A stretch of DNA of 64,000 bases from Tetrahymena elliotti 4EA. Taxonomy: Eukaryota > Ciliophora > Oligohymenophorea > Hymenostomatida > Tetrahymenidae. The notes beneath the pieces were generated by a model. That model was not told where the DNA came from, made no database searches, and was given only the letters and a program-made list of their open reading frames with translations. Location: contig JH720316.1 of assembly GCA_000231825.2 (NCBI GenBank), forward strand, positions 270,455 to 334,454. The letters are read 5' to 3'. Made by a program: the position numbers and the translations under genes. Every line of letters begins with the position of its first letter. Within the stretch, counting starts at the first letter, position 1. Below, piece after piece: positions 49,101 through 62,432 of this stretch.

Positions 49101-52100
49101 TATAAAGTAGTTAAAGAAGGAGTCATATTTGGCATTAAGGAGTCTAATCATCTCTCTAACTTTTGGGCTCTTTTTGAAAACAATTCTCTTTTCTTTGTTG
49201 AATTGGAGGGAAAATAAAAGAGATAGAAATCTCTCTAGGTAGATGACATTTTTTAATATTTTTATAATCCAATTAACATTTCATAATTATAAATTAAATA
49301 GGGTACTTAGGTTTAATTAGATGAAGGAAATCAAGATATGATTGAAAAGGAAGTTCCAAGCGAGGAGCAACTTGAGGAGGATCTTAAAGCTTCCATTACA
49401 ATCACTCTTGTTAATGGTTTGGTCAACAAATTTTTACCCAATGGCGATGTTTTCCAAACTAAGTTAGAACACGATAAGAAAACTCTAACTAGAGATTTTG
49501 AAGATATAGTTAATCCTCATGACACACCTAAACCCAATTCTGAATTAGAAATTAAACGTATTATTACAGGTAAAGGTAGTGTAATCAAATACATGAAAGA
49601 TGGTTCAATCAGTGTACTATATGCCAACGGTAATGTCAGTTTCTGCTAACAAAGAAACGGGATCTGGATTACAACAAACAATAAGGTATATTTTATAATT
49701 AACATAATTCTATCAAAAATAATTAATGAATGAATGGATGAGTAATTTTTACTTAATAAAATTCAAGGGTTTAAGAAAGCTAAGAAATACTAAAGATGGT
49801 ACTGAAACTGAGCAAGATCATGTTCCATGCGCAAAGAGAATAGATCCTGAATCAGGAAGCAAAATTATCATCAGAGGTGATTAAACCACAATTATTACTT
49901 ATAGAGATGGATCTATTTATACTAAGCATAGAGACGGTACCTAAATGCTAACTAGCTCTAAGAAAGATTGCATTATCATAGAACATCCAGGTATTATTAA
50001 AAAAAACAAATTAGCAAATAGACAAATAGATAGATAAATAAAATGCAATAGATAAATAAATAACTAATTTGTCTCCAATAAATTTTTTTTGAGCTACCCC
50101 TAGGGTATTTTTCCTAATAATAATAATTAAAAAAAAAGGGGGCCCAAATGAAATTTAAAATTTATAATTTTTAAAACAGATTTTTCAACTGTGAAGGTTT
50201 TATTGGATGAGGTTAAAGCTAGAACAGACACAGTTATTGGTCTTGGTAGCGCTTATGCAAATGTAGGTTTTGACAATTTATTCGAACGTTCTAACAACGG
50301 TGTGATCGTTGAAACTTATTTACCTGATGGCACTAAAGTTGTCGGTTACAAGTAAATATCTTTAAAACAAAATTATAAAATTTTTAAAATTGATTTTGTT
50401 TGAATAGGGAAAAGCAAGAATTACCTGGATATAATTAATTCTAAACCAACCATATTCATTTAGTTTACTTTGATGATGGATCAGTTGCTAAGGTTCTTGA
50501 TAACGGTGAAATTGTTTTCATTTCTGCTGTTGACAGAGTTGCTCTTAACAAAAATGGTTCAAATAAGCCTTTTGGAGAGGATCTTGATTTCTGGCTGTAG
50601 CTTTTCTGTGTCCCAGAAGAAAGAAAAGCTGGTGTTTATAATATTAGTTTGAAGGATAGAATACTTTGGACTAAAGATGATGAAGGCAATTTCTTTGCTC
50701 TTAAAAGTAATGGAGAAATTGACACTAAAATTGCTGTTTCTCTTAATCTCAATTAAAATCAAATTGATGGACCCAATAGCAACGTTAATCCATTAGACAG
50801 ACCTTAAACTCCTGATTTCTAAGAAGGCGAATTTATTGAAGAAGAAAACAAATTCCTTCCCCAACCTTCTTCTTGGGTACCAATCAGACTATTCACAATT
50901 AACAATGATAACACTGGTTTTGAAGTAATTACATGTTTATTTAGATCAATAATAAAATAACTTTAATATAATTATAATAGCTCTTCAATGAAGAACAAGT
51001 TTAAAATTATTTCAGACTGAAAGAGAAAGACCCAACTTGTGTGAATTTGTTTGATGACTAAGTGCCAAATTACTAAAACTGCAAATCAATCAGCTTTATT
51101 TCTTAATTATTAAATTTAGAAGATAAAAAGGTAGAAAAAATAAAAGCTTTTTTATTTTTTGATCTATTCTCAAAGTTAAAAATTTTAAAATAAAAACAGA
51201 TAATTTAAATAAAACCTGAAATACCAAGAAATTTAGACATTATCCCTAAGACAGAATAAAAGAAATCAGAGCCAGAAAAGAAGAGTTATTTATTCCGTAA
51301 TTTCTTGAAGTTTGAAGAATTCAATGGAGAAAAGCGTGAACAACACAAATAAGATTTAGAGAAATATGATTTATGGAAAAAAGATTAAGTGAAATAATCT
51401 AACGAGTATGGTATTATATAGAAATCTGAAGAAGAAAGAGATGCAGAGTTCAATATTTAGCTTAAAATTTTAGAAAGCAGAAAGAGAGAATTTAAAGATG
51501 AAAAATATGATCAAGTTAAAAACAACATAACAAAGATCTTCCTTGATCGTTCTGACTTTGTCATTGGTGCTCATAAAGTTTTGAGTGCTACTGATTTAGC
51601 TAATCTTGAATCTCCGAAAAAAGAAAATACTCCTTTGTCTTATAAGAGAGAAGATAATAGAACACAAACATAAATAGCAAGAGAATTGAAATCTGAGAAA
51701 TTAAAAAATAAAGCGAGAGATTCATAACTTGAATCACTTAAAGTTTAAAAGAAAAAAGATTATTTTGTACCTCATTATTTCGAAACACAAGAAGGAACTA
51801 CTGCACTTAATGCTATGCCAAAAGATATTTTTAACCCTGTTGTTGTAGCTGCAAATATTAAAGACACCAATAAAAAGGAAATCGATGAACTTAAAAAGAG
51901 TGGTATAGAATTCGAAAACTAAACCTTAAAAAATTCTACCATGAGAAACTCCACTTAAAGACTCTCCTAATAGCTCACTCCCAAACAAGAATTTGGCTAA
52001 AATGACCAACCAATAGTCCAATTAGAGCCCGAATAAGATTAAAGAAGATACACCTAAGGTCAATAACGCACAATAGTAATCAAACCAAGTGTTTTCACCT

Positions 52101-53999
52101 AGCGCGATATTGATGAAGAAAAGCAACTCATCGAAAACGAAAGAGAAGCTCTTCGTCACAGAAAAGTTAAAACAAAAGAATACAATGTCTATGGCACAGA
52201 AAGAAGAGATGATCAAACAAAAAAGGTAACAAAAAATAAATAAATAAATAAATAAATAAATAACAATATTTATTGAAAATACTGATTTTTCTTTTTCTTT
52301 TTATTATTTTAATTTTTTGAAATACTTCCAACCAATTTGTTCAAAAATTTTTTTAATTAAAAGAAGAAATAAACTTTTTTTTAAAAAAAAACAAGTTTCT
52401 TTGTGAAACTCTATTTATTTGATTTTATTATAATTTTTTTTTCTTAATGTTGAAAAACAAACAAATATCTCGATTAATTTCTTTGATCTAATCTGATTAG
52501 ATTAGATTAGAATTCCTTTTTTAATTTTAAAATATAATTTGTTTGTTTTAACCATAAATAAATAAATAAAAAGTATTTTAATTTGATTCAATCAAGATTG
52601 GTGAATAAAAACAAACAAATTTCTTTGATACTATTAAAATAAAAAATGAAATTTATTTAAACTCAATTTCTTTATTTTGATTACATTAGATTAGAATTTC
52701 CTTCTTTATTTCTAATACAGAATTTCTTTATTTGAATTAAAAAAAAAAGTATTTTAATTAGATTTCATTTGATTCAACACTTTGTATGTGTTGGAAAATT
52801 AATTTCTTTTATTTAATTCTTCCAAATTTAAAAACTAAACTCTTATTTGAATGAATAGGTTCCTTGCTTGTTAAAGACAAATCCCATCTCAGAGCTAAAT
52901 CAAAAATACATTCAAACAGATAGCTTGACTGATAAAAGAATCAAGATGTCTTCAATGGCTAACAGAATGCATATTAATGCTCCAAGTATTAGTGAATTAC
53001 GTAATACTGGTAGTCATCAGACCTTGGCTAAAACATTAGATAAAAAATTTAACATAGACGATTTAGAAAATAGAAAAAATCTTATGCTTACTTCTGACTT
53101 AAACGATCAACTTCGTAAAGATATTTCAGTAAAAATTCATTTCAATTCATTTTTCAATCTTTTTTTTTTACTTTGAATAAAATTTCAATGATTTTTCCTG
53201 TTTTAATGTATTTTTAAAATCATTTTTAAACTTATTTGTTTTCTTGAATAAATTTTTGAAAAATATTAGATTCTTCCTGCATCAGTTAGATTTGGTGTGT
53301 TGTGTGCTAGTAACAGAATTTATGAAACTAAACTTGTAATTAAAAATGAAGATGTTTTGGCATAGAGAGTAACTTTGAAGTAGCCTCAAACATAGCACAT
53401 TAAGATTTTCTTAAGTGAATAAGGACCTGTAAATTATTAAATGAAATTATATTAAAATTAAAGTTAAAGTTAAATTTAAAATTAAAAGATTCCTATGGGT
53501 TTGAATAGAGAAGTGATTGTAAGATTGAATACATCTTAAGAAATAGTTGGCAAGTTCCATGAAGAATTCTAAATAATTTCTAAACACTAAATATATAAAA
53601 TACCTATTTTTGCTAATATTTTGGAACAGAGGGAATATGATGAATTAGAAAAGGAAACTAAAGAACTCCACAATAAACCTCTTCTTAAAACATTTGTCAA
53701 AGAAATAGAATTTGTAATTTTTCAATATATTCATCAACAAAAAAGGTATTTAATCATTTTTTAATCTAGAATAAGCGCAGAGACTAGAAATCATTGATAA
53801 ATGACAGTCAATAATCTGATCTATTCCCCAGAATTACTAATTTTGATAGAACTTACAAGGTAAATTACAAAACAAAAAATTAATCAATCAATTACTAAAA
53901 TAATTTATTAAATTGAAAACAAAGATTGACCCGAACAGCAACTTAAATAAGGGAGGTAACTAGCAATAAGATTCTTTTGACTAGTCTTTTGCTGACTGA
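46156..53999 (+). CDS. SPAG17: PF6/SPAG17-like ciliary central-apparatus protein
   Basis: Large multi-exon gene. The first seven exons check out in phase (46156-46497, 46613-46676, 46732-46883, 47037-47183, 47240-47282, 47341-47727, from 47781), and the last ends TGA 53997-53999. It opens MPPKKLKEEEIDVSTLPPWF. E/K-rich linkers lead to AGILLECLIDQIESEKLQ and NAYLANMDQISRRERDLFSL, matching SPAG17. From about 49340 to 50930 short beta-hairpin repeats (NGDVFQTK, DGSISVLYANGNV, DGSIYTKHRDGTQ, DGSVAKVLDNGEI) form the MORN-like centre. An ASH-like beta domain (PASVRFGVLCASNRIYETKL) lies at 53275-53740. SPAG17 organises the C1a projection of the central pair. About 20 introns; the longest is 52226-52858. 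Confidence 0.85.
52226..52858 (+). other. Unusually long intron of the SPAG17-like gene
   Basis: A 633-nt GTAACA..AATAG intron between phase-0 exons, compared with about 50-130 nt for the others in this gene. It contains an AAAT tetranucleotide run (52238-52263) and a partly repeated block (ATTAGATTAGA and AAACAAACAAAT motifs). Confidence 0.75.
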
Positions 54000-55340
54000 T
54001 TATTAGACAAGAAAGAAAATATAAATTATTCATTTAAAAAAGAAATAATTAACTTTTATTAAAATATTACTTACTTTATTATTATTTACGTTTGTATTAA
54101 TCCATCCATACAAATCAACACATAAATAATTAGATACTTCAAGACTAAAATCAAGTTTCTTCTTCTATATTAAATTTGTTTCATAATTTAAAAATACTAA
54201 TTTCTTTTTTTTCATTAAAAATAATACTAACTAAAATAATTTTTGTGTGTATCTAAACAAAGTAAGCAACAAACACATGCATATTTACATTAATTCATTC
54301 ATATTTCAAAAATTAAAGTCAGAGTTTGTATTGATTGAAATAAAAAAAATGGATTGATTAGTGGTTTAACAATCAACCAAACGACTTTACTTATTTTTCT
54401 ATTCTCAAAATAATTATTTTATTTCTAAAGAAATAATAATAATTATCTAAAAAAGCAGAGGTAACTGAGTCCATAAATTAATAACCTCAAAGATGAACAT
54501 ATGTACTAACAATTAAAAGGGTACTTACTTCGGGCTAATTGTTTACAAAAAGACTAAGCTTAAAATAATAAGGTTTCTTTAGAGAGTAAATGAAATTTCT
54601 TAGGGAAAATAATTCTTATTAAAATTGAAAAATATAGTAAATAGGCAGGGTAGGTAAGTCTTAAATGTTCTAATTTTTAAAGAAAATATTTGTAAAATTC
54701 TAAAATCAAATTAAGGAAATAAAGACTTATTAGCTATGATAATTTTCCTTATTATTTTACCGCAATAAACCAATTTAATTTCATTTAGATTTTTCATCTT
54801 TCAAATAGATTGAAATCTATATAATTGCATTTTCATCTTTAATTGATGTATTTTACAGTTTGTTTCAAAATCTTATTCCAAATACCTTAAAATTCAACTT
54901 TGTTTATTCATCATTTAAAGTTGATTTCTAAGTCAAAACAACCTTGATTTTCTTTTCAACCTGTTTGATAACTTTTACTGTTTACTTGATTTTAACTTGT
55001 TTAATACAATCTTTTGTATTTGTTTTGAAAAATAAAATTGAAAAAAATCTTAGAATTAACTATTTCTGATAAATTTTTGTTCGTTATTTTGTTAAAGTAA
55101 AACAAGATTTAAAGCTTAGTTAATTATTTGTAAATTACAAAAACAAACAGATTAAAATACATTTTATAAATTTCTTATTGAATTTCTTTGCTTTTTTTTA
55201 AGCATTAATTTTACAAAATTACATCTTAAAATAAAAATATTTCCTTAAAAATTTGTTTTTTAACATTAAATTTTTGTATCATATTTTGTATAGAATATGT
55301 AAATACATACTTTTTGTTTCTTATTTAGCTTATCATTCAT
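54000..55340. other. Convergent intergenic region
   Basis: 3' flanks of the SPAG17-like gene and the next minus-strand gene; no feature supported. Confidence 0.5.
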
Positions 55341-56105
55341 TCATTATAAAAAGTTTCTAAATATTGATGCTTCGTTGAGGTAATTCAGAATAAACATGCT
55401 TATAAGTTGGTAATCGCTGTTTTCATCAAGCTTTACAGAGACTGCTTAGCCATTTACTCCATCAACGAGGAACAGTCTTTTTTAGTAATTTTTGATAAAT
55501 AGCTTTTTAAATCCTTTTTCTATTTGTGATGAATCTCCATTCAAAATGAAGAAGTTAGGTGTTACATTTAATTAGACATTTTGAGAGTCAATACTTAAAG
55601 CAATAGGACTTTCAATATCTTGTTTGTAATTATCAAATTCTGGGGAAAGATAATATTTAGCCTAAGCAAGTTGCTTAATATTCTAAAAAACTAGTTATAA
55701 TTTATCTACCATTGATTAATTATGACCTAATAGAACAAAATAATATCTTCCTTTCAGAGCTTCGCTTGAAATTTAACCAGCTGATGATTGCAAAACCCAA
55801 GGCTTGACTTCTAAAGAGAGTTAAGCATCTAAGGCTTTCTTATTTTAACTGATAGCTTTTTAATCGTCAATAAAAATTCCCTATTTTTTAAGTTCTTCTT
55901 CACTATAAAACTCATCTTTATTACTGAATTTCTTATATATTCCATACAACAAAACAGAAGTCAAAGCTATTGAGCCTCCAATTACTTTTTTAGAGTTGTT
56001 CTTTGGAATAAACTTTTGATTCCCTCCTTCAGAAAAGAAAAATTTAGCTTTTTAATGCAAATTTGAAGTTGCAGCCTTTCTAAAATGGTTTGCAAAGTTG
56101 AACAT
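55341..56105 (-). CDS. Membrane-anchored, probably mitochondrial protein with SCO/thioredoxin-like layout
   Basis: Intronless 254-residue frame. The N-terminus (MFNFANHFRKAATSNLHQKA) is basic, Ser/Ala-rich and acid-free, as in mitochondrial presequences. One membrane span follows (VIGGSIALTSVLLYGIYKKF), then a soluble domain of about 180 residues. Its strand-helix pattern (SSEALKGRYYFVLLG, MVDKLQLVFQNIKQL, TPNFFILNGDSSQIE, RLFLVDGVNGQAVSVKL) resembles SCO-type thioredoxin folds of the mitochondrial inner membrane, but the CxxxC copper motif is absent. Identity is therefore tentative. Confidence 0.65.
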
Positions 56106-56561
56106 TAAATGTATTGATTTTTGTTATATTGTATGTGTTTTATATATATATATTATGTGTATATTTATTATTAGTTATTTTATGATTAATTAAAATCAAT
56201 TAATAACATAAAAAAGAATTCACAAAAGATATTTTTATTTATTTAAACATAACATATCCTACCTGCCTAAACAATAGTTTAAGAATTTTCTAAATTTACT
56301 TTTATTATATCATTTATGAATTTATTCATTTCACACACTTGCTTTTTAAAAAGAAAGTTTTTTAATAAAACAGTTTTATCTGAAATGATTTATTACATTT
56401 AATATAAATTCCTACCAAAAAAAAAACACTTTTTTTGTTATTTTAGAACCCTACCCCTCAAGTTAAGCTAAATATTATAACGATCTAATAAAAATAGAAA
56501 CGGGATTATCCATGAGCATTTAATTAATTTTTTTTTACAAGAATTAAAGCTAAGAAGAACA
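56106..56561. other. Divergent intergenic region
   Basis: Spacer with a TA-repeat (TATATATATATTATGTGTATAT) near 56139-56160; no gene supported. Confidence 0.4.
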
Positions 56562-56735
56562 ATGAAGAAAGAATAGTAGAGGAATAGCCATAGAGGATAA
56601 GCTCCAAAAAGAAACTAATTACCAGAAAATGATCAGATTAATGAAGATGTAAAAAAGCTACTGCTTTAATTTATATAAATTAAGAATAGGAAGATGATTG
56701 ACTATCATGCAAGAAAAGCAAGAAGAAATAAATGA
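56562..56735 (+). CDS. Short basic peptide, doubtful
   Basis: A 57-codon frame (MKKEQQRNSHRGQAPKRNQL then a K/R-rich helix KNRKMIDYHARKARRNK) ends TGA. Preceded by a purine-rich leader as other starts here are. Composition is unlike the spacer, but the length and lack of homology leave it uncertain; a downstream GTGTGC donor could make it an exon. Confidence 0.35.
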
Positions 56736-58268
56736 AAGGTGTGCACTTTTTAATTAAGGTTTTTGCTAAATAAATTTTCAATAATTATTAACAATTTATA
56801 AATCGTTTTAAAAAAATGAATTCTAAGTGTTAATCAAAAATATTATATAAATAAATAAATACTCACTTTATTTTATTTAGCATTTTCAATCATTCAATTT
56901 CTTTCTTAAATATTAAATTTCCTTGAATTTTTAAGATTAACAAATTTTTACTAAAAAACCTTTAATCACTCATTATTACCAAAAAAAGGAAAATGATAAG
57001 TTTTGAATTTGAATGAATCAAACTTCGTAATTAATTTATTTGACAAAATTCAACACAATACAAATAGCATAATTGTTGGCTAAGTCCTTTTGAGATAAAC
57101 AGAGATATTTTAACTAATTTAAGTCTTATATTTGCTTTTTTTGTTTGTTTATGTTTAAGTATTATTTTTTTGTTTATTTTAATAGAAATTTGCATATTAA
57201 TTCATTTTTTTTGAAAAATAAAATTTTTTATGTTTTATTTCTTTTTAAAAATTTAGCTTTAATGAAATGCATAAAGAATTGGTAAAAGTTTCATTAATAT
57301 TGAGTGGTTGGTTCATAGATATAAAAAATTATTTACTTCAAAAAAATAGAGTTAAAGTTAAAGAAAGTTGATTAAAATTTCATAAAAAACGATCCATCTC
57401 TTATTAATTATTTACTTGTAAAAAGTAGAGTTACATACATACAGTCCAAGAGTTTTTGTAAAAAAATGTTTATTTATCTTTCATTTTTCAATTTATTTGA
57501 TAAATTTAGATAGATTCAAGATTAAAATATTTAAAAAAATAGAGTTTTTTTAATACTTATCAATTATATTTCTCAGATAAAAAAACTTAAATCTGTAATT
57601 TTTTGTTTTCTAAATTCTATTAAGGATTGTTAAAAAAATTATTTCAAATACTATTGATATTTAATTAATTTTTCTGATTTAATGGACAAAGTTTTACAGA
57701 GTAAATTATCTTTTTTGTTAAAATAAATTCTTACAACAATTTATCAATATTTAAACACTTTCTATTTTTTCTAAAGTATTTTTAAATCACAAAAAGCTTT
57801 TTTAATGTATTTCTATTCAATTTTTAAAATAAAATTATTTGAATGTTTGCTTATAAATAAAATACATCTTTTAAATGAATTAATTTTGTAATTTAAATTA
57901 TAAAGATTCTTTGAGTAAGATTACTTTCAAATTTATTGAATGTAATTATGTAATGCAATATTCAAAATAGAAAGAAACCATTTTTTTTAATAGAATTTGA
58001 AGAAATGAAATGAAATTGCATTTAATGAATAGTAAAAACAAGAAATGCAATATGGAAATATAAATGGGTTGATAGATAGATATTTATTTTATTTGCCAAT
58101 AGTGATTAATTAAATGGGATAATTTTAATATAAGCTGTAAATTGCAGGTAGCTAGCTAACTTACTTGATAGCTTGCTATTAAACTAGTTAATTTCCAATT
58201 ACTGATAATATTTTATGTGTGATTTATTTGTGTTTGTTTATTTTTTATTTAATTTATCAGGAAGGATC
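56736..58268. other. Convergent intergenic region
   Basis: A+T-rich spacer with a GATAGATAGATA run near 58071. No gene supported; the plus-strand frame at 58215-58451 is the complement of BRX1 exon 4. Confidence 0.5.
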
Positions 58269-59347
58269 TCAGAATTCTACATCAAAACTATCTTCCTTAT
58301 CTTCTTCAAAAATTCTATCAGCTTAATCGACTTGGTCTTTAATGGACAAGGTTTTTTCTTTTTATTCCTTCTTTTATTCTTTTCTCATGGTGGCCATCAT
58401 CTTTTCTCTCTTCTTAAGAACTCTCATCTAAAAATAAAATATTTCATTTAGTTTTATTAATTCATGAATATAAAATCATACGGCAGTTTTAGTTTTGTAT
58501 TTAGGATTTTTATATAAAACTTCTCCCATCATTGTGCCATCTATAATTGCAATAGGAGTCATACAAAATCTAGGTCCTATTTCATAAAGTTCCTAATTAT
58601 CCAACTACTTGTTTTAGGTTTCTTGGTAAAGCTATTTATTTTATTAAAAGTTAAACTCAATTCATTCATTTATTTCTCATTATAATTTACTTGATAATTT
58701 CTGAACCACAACTTTTCATCAGAATAAATGAAACTTAATAAATGGTCTGTGCAGGGCTTACTCTTAGGGTGATATCTAGGAACATTGAATATATGAGTTA
58801 ACAATTCTCTGTATAATTTTAATGATGGTTCTTCAGAGAAGGACTTATCAAAACTGATAACGTGTCTACTTCCCTTTAAGCAGTTTCCTGTGCATTTTAA
58901 TTCTCCACTTCCTCGAACTTTTTTAAATAAACAAATGAAATTTAGCTTAAAATCGAGCCATATTTAGATAATTTAATTGAAATAATGCAATTCTCTATGA
59001 ATTAGAAAACTTAAAATTGTCGCTATATAATTACTGTGTTCAACTAAGAACTTGGCAGAAGGACCATCAGGGAAACGGCCAATCCATAAATATAAATCGG
59101 TCTTTCTACGAGCTTCAAAGTACATAAAACTAGTGCATGAATGAGTAAAACATAATTCACTGATTTATTCAGGAATATCTCTCTTTTCTAACTTGGCATC
59201 CTTCTTTGAATGAGGCATCATAGAAATCATGTCATCAATAAGATGCTTATGTCTATCATTAATACCTCTTGATGCTACAATCAAACATCTTTGCTTATTA
59301 ATCCACCTTTCTTCCTTCTTTGTGTCAAAAACCTTTTCAGCGTCCAT
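58269..59347 (-). CDS. BRX1: Ribosome biogenesis protein BRX1
   Basis: Four exons on minus: 59347-59035, 58917-58691, 58631-58482 and 58427-58269, in consistent phase, 282 residues. Brix-domain motifs: QRCLIVASRGINDRHKHLID, MMPHSKKDAKLEKRD, YFEARRKTDLYLWIGRFPDG, PSAKFLVEH, CTGNCLKGSRHVISFDKSF, HIFNVPRYHPKSKPCTDHLL, SDEKLWFRNYQ, ELYEIGPRFCMTPIAIIDG and GEVLYKNPKYKT. The basic/acidic tail (LKKREKMMATMRKEQKKEQ) is in exon 4. BRX1 acts in the nucleolus in 60S subunit assembly. At the exon 3/intron 3 border the donor GTATGA puts an in-frame TGA at the start of the intron, so retention would truncate the tail. Confidence 0.95.
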
Positions 59348-62300
59348 TTATTTATTGAATTTGTTTGTTTATTTGAATCTTTATATTTAGTCTACTATTT
59401 AATTAAGCTTAAATATTTCTATCTTATTCACAATTAAATCAAATTTAATAATTAATATTCATCCTTTCTTAGAATACATTCCTCTAAATCAATCAAGAAG
59501 ACTAAGCAAAATGAGTTAGCTTTTTATTTATTATCTTATTTATTATCATATCCCTATTTTACATTCTAAATAATTATATCCTATCTAAATCAACCTTATG
59601 TCCTTGCTCTACATATCATTTATATATCAAGACATCTAATTTCTATTTAAATTCTAATTCTTCTACTTATTTCATTTAGCTAAAATATCAATTTTCTACT
59701 TTCTTTGTATTCATTTACTCCTCTCCCTCTTAAAATTATTCTAAAATACTTACTCTTTAAATTTTTATATATTTATTTTATCTCTTAAATAATTTATTCT
59801 ATTTCTGTTTTTTAAATAAGTTCAAATTCTCTAAAAAAAATAAAAAAACTAAAATATTTTATGAACAATGCTTATTGATCAATTAAGATTTCAAATTTAA
59901 TCTAATTATCTTATAAAGAAATTTGTAAGTCTAAAACATTTTATTTGACTAATTAATAATTATTCGGATTTTTAAATAATACTTTACTTTATTTTTAACA
60001 TTTTTTTACAATCAATTTTAATAATTCTAAAATAATTTATTTTAAAAATGATACAAATAATAGATTTCAATTCTATCTTAAATTTTAATTTTTATTGTTT
60101 ATTTTTTTAAGGATATTTATAAATCTAAAATATTTTATTTAAGAAATCCTCTTTTAATTTATCTTTCTCTGAATTATATTTCATTTATTTGATTTTAGTT
60201 TTTTAAGATTCTTGAAATTTATTAAATTTGGTAAAAAATTTATTTTTTTTATTTCTTCTATTTATTTAGTATATAAAAGTATCCTTTTTCAGTTTTTTTA
60301 TTTGAATAAAATATTATTGATTGATAATAAATTAAAATATCTTTTTTAAGTTTTTGAAATTTGCAAAATTTGTTCAAATGAGAAAAAATTTTATTTATTT
60401 TTAGCAGTGATAAAGATTAAAATATTTTATGCTTTTAAGGAATAATAAATAATAAATATTACGGTTTTGAAGATTTCATTTTTATTAAAAAGATATTCAA
60501 AAAATTCAAAAATGCAAATTTTTATGTTGAAGCTATTAGATTTATTTAGAAAGATACATTTTTTAATTTAAATATAAAGAATAGAGTTATAAAATGTAAC
60601 TAAATATTGATTTATTTCGCTTACACATTTGCTCTGAAAGTAAGCTTGTTAAAAGGAAACAAATGTTGGGGGAATAAAATTAAAAAATCTAAAAGATAAT
60701 AATAAATAAAAATAGAGCAGAAAAATACAAAATACTTGAATGTAAGAAACAATCAGAAATAGATATTTAATGAATGAATCTTACCTCAGGATGATTTGGG
60801 AATAAATTTGTATGCAAAAAAGCCTTTGATAAATAGTGTAAATTGGAAATTACTAAATAAAATAACAAAAAAGCCAAAAATAAATAATTTTGTCTCTCCT
60901 TACAAAAATGCTGGCTGGTTGGTGATAATGTTTAAACGCTTAAGCAGTCAATTAATGGGATTTTATCTCCCAGATATTTAATTTTTGCAATAAAAGTTTA
61001 TTTGATATTAGTAGTAGTATTGTAATATATTATTTTAAATATAATTCCTAGCTAATCAGCGAAGAGATAAGCCTTCCTAATTAACTTTCTCTATTATTTT
61101 ATACATTTTTTATTTATTTTGTATGATAGTTAAGTATTTTTATCCTAAATCTTCAAGAACTTAGACAAAATAAAAGGTAAATTGAAATAATATACTTTTG
61201 AAATAGAAATAAAATGTGTTACGAAGGATTTAGTTATGGCATTAATAAAAACAATCAAAAATTTTTGGTGGCATTTAAATTTGTTATTGTATTATACTTT
61301 GGCATTACACTTTAATGTAGATCTATTTCAATTATTTACACTTTTTTTTTGAAATAATATAATTAATCTGGATCAATATTCTTTTCATCCTCGAATTAAT
61401 TCTAAATTAGCTGTCACATTTTGTTGAGATAAATGTTTCTCTATTTTAATGTTTGAATATCTTAATGAATTTCTTTTCAGGTGGAATTTCATTGTTTACC
61501 TATCATCTTTATTCTTAAAACTAAATGTAATTTCTGAGGAAATTTATTTATAAAAGATTAATCCCCCCCTTTTTGCACCTTTAAAACAAACAATAATCCC
61601 TCAAAAATTGAAATCAGAGACACTTTTCTAGGAAATGACCAGGTATTATGTAAGAAGGAAAAAATATTGAAATTTTAAGTGAAAAGATATAAAATTGTCT
61701 CTTTATTTATGTTTGCCACTGACGTAAACCATAAGTGGTAATATCATCTATCTTGCTTTAATTAAATTTATTAAAGGCTAATTTTGACAAGACCTCATTC
61801 TGGCAAATACTTAAAATGATAACGTCACTTGCTTAAATTTTTGATAGCTTGGTACTATTGTTATTCTTTTTTAATTTATTTTATTTCTAACATATTTTTG
61901 TATTATTTTATTTACTTGCTATTATTGTATTAATTGATTGATTTATTGACTGATTTATGGGGAGATCATTTTGTTTTTTTATTTATTTACTTATGATTAA
62001 TTATTACTTGATTATTTGAGGGAAGGTGGGTGGGCTCTATAATAGTTGATATAGATAACGAAATTCAGATTTTTGTTAATTTCTCTTTACAATTACATAT
62101 AAAGCGTACAAGTAAATGCTGGAATACTTACATATGATCTAATCAAATTTTATTAAAATTCATTCTTTTTAAAATCAATTCTACACAATCTCTTATCGGT
62201 TAATCATATAATAAAATTCTTACACACTAATTCATCAAAATCTCCTTCTTTTTAAACAAAAAAAGAAAACTTAATTAAAAACAAACAAATTTCATAGCAT

Positions 62301-62432
62301 AAAGCATACGCAGGTAGAAATGATTTGCAGTCTCTAAAAACAATAAAAGCTCATCAGTAAATTCATTTTTTCTCTTTATTTTCAAGAATCTTTGAATAAA
62401 ACATTTAAAATATTAAATAAATAGACAACATT
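59348..62432. other. Intergenic, A+T-rich
   Basis: Longest region without a supported gene. At 60788-60982 a frame (excerpts LGINLYAKKPLINSVNWKLL and FVSPYKNAGWLVIMFKR) follows a possible CTCAG acceptor and may be a remnant exon; I recognise no family. A CCCCCCC tract lies at about 61563-61569. Confidence 0.4.

Noticed and set aside
58215..58451. Plus-strand F/L-rich 78-codon frame
   Set aside because: It is the complement of BRX1 exon 4 and its flanks.
60788..60982. Remnant exon candidate in the 59-62 kb spacer
   Set aside because: Only one splice-like border, no start and no recognised family; open frames of this length arise easily when TGA is the only stop.
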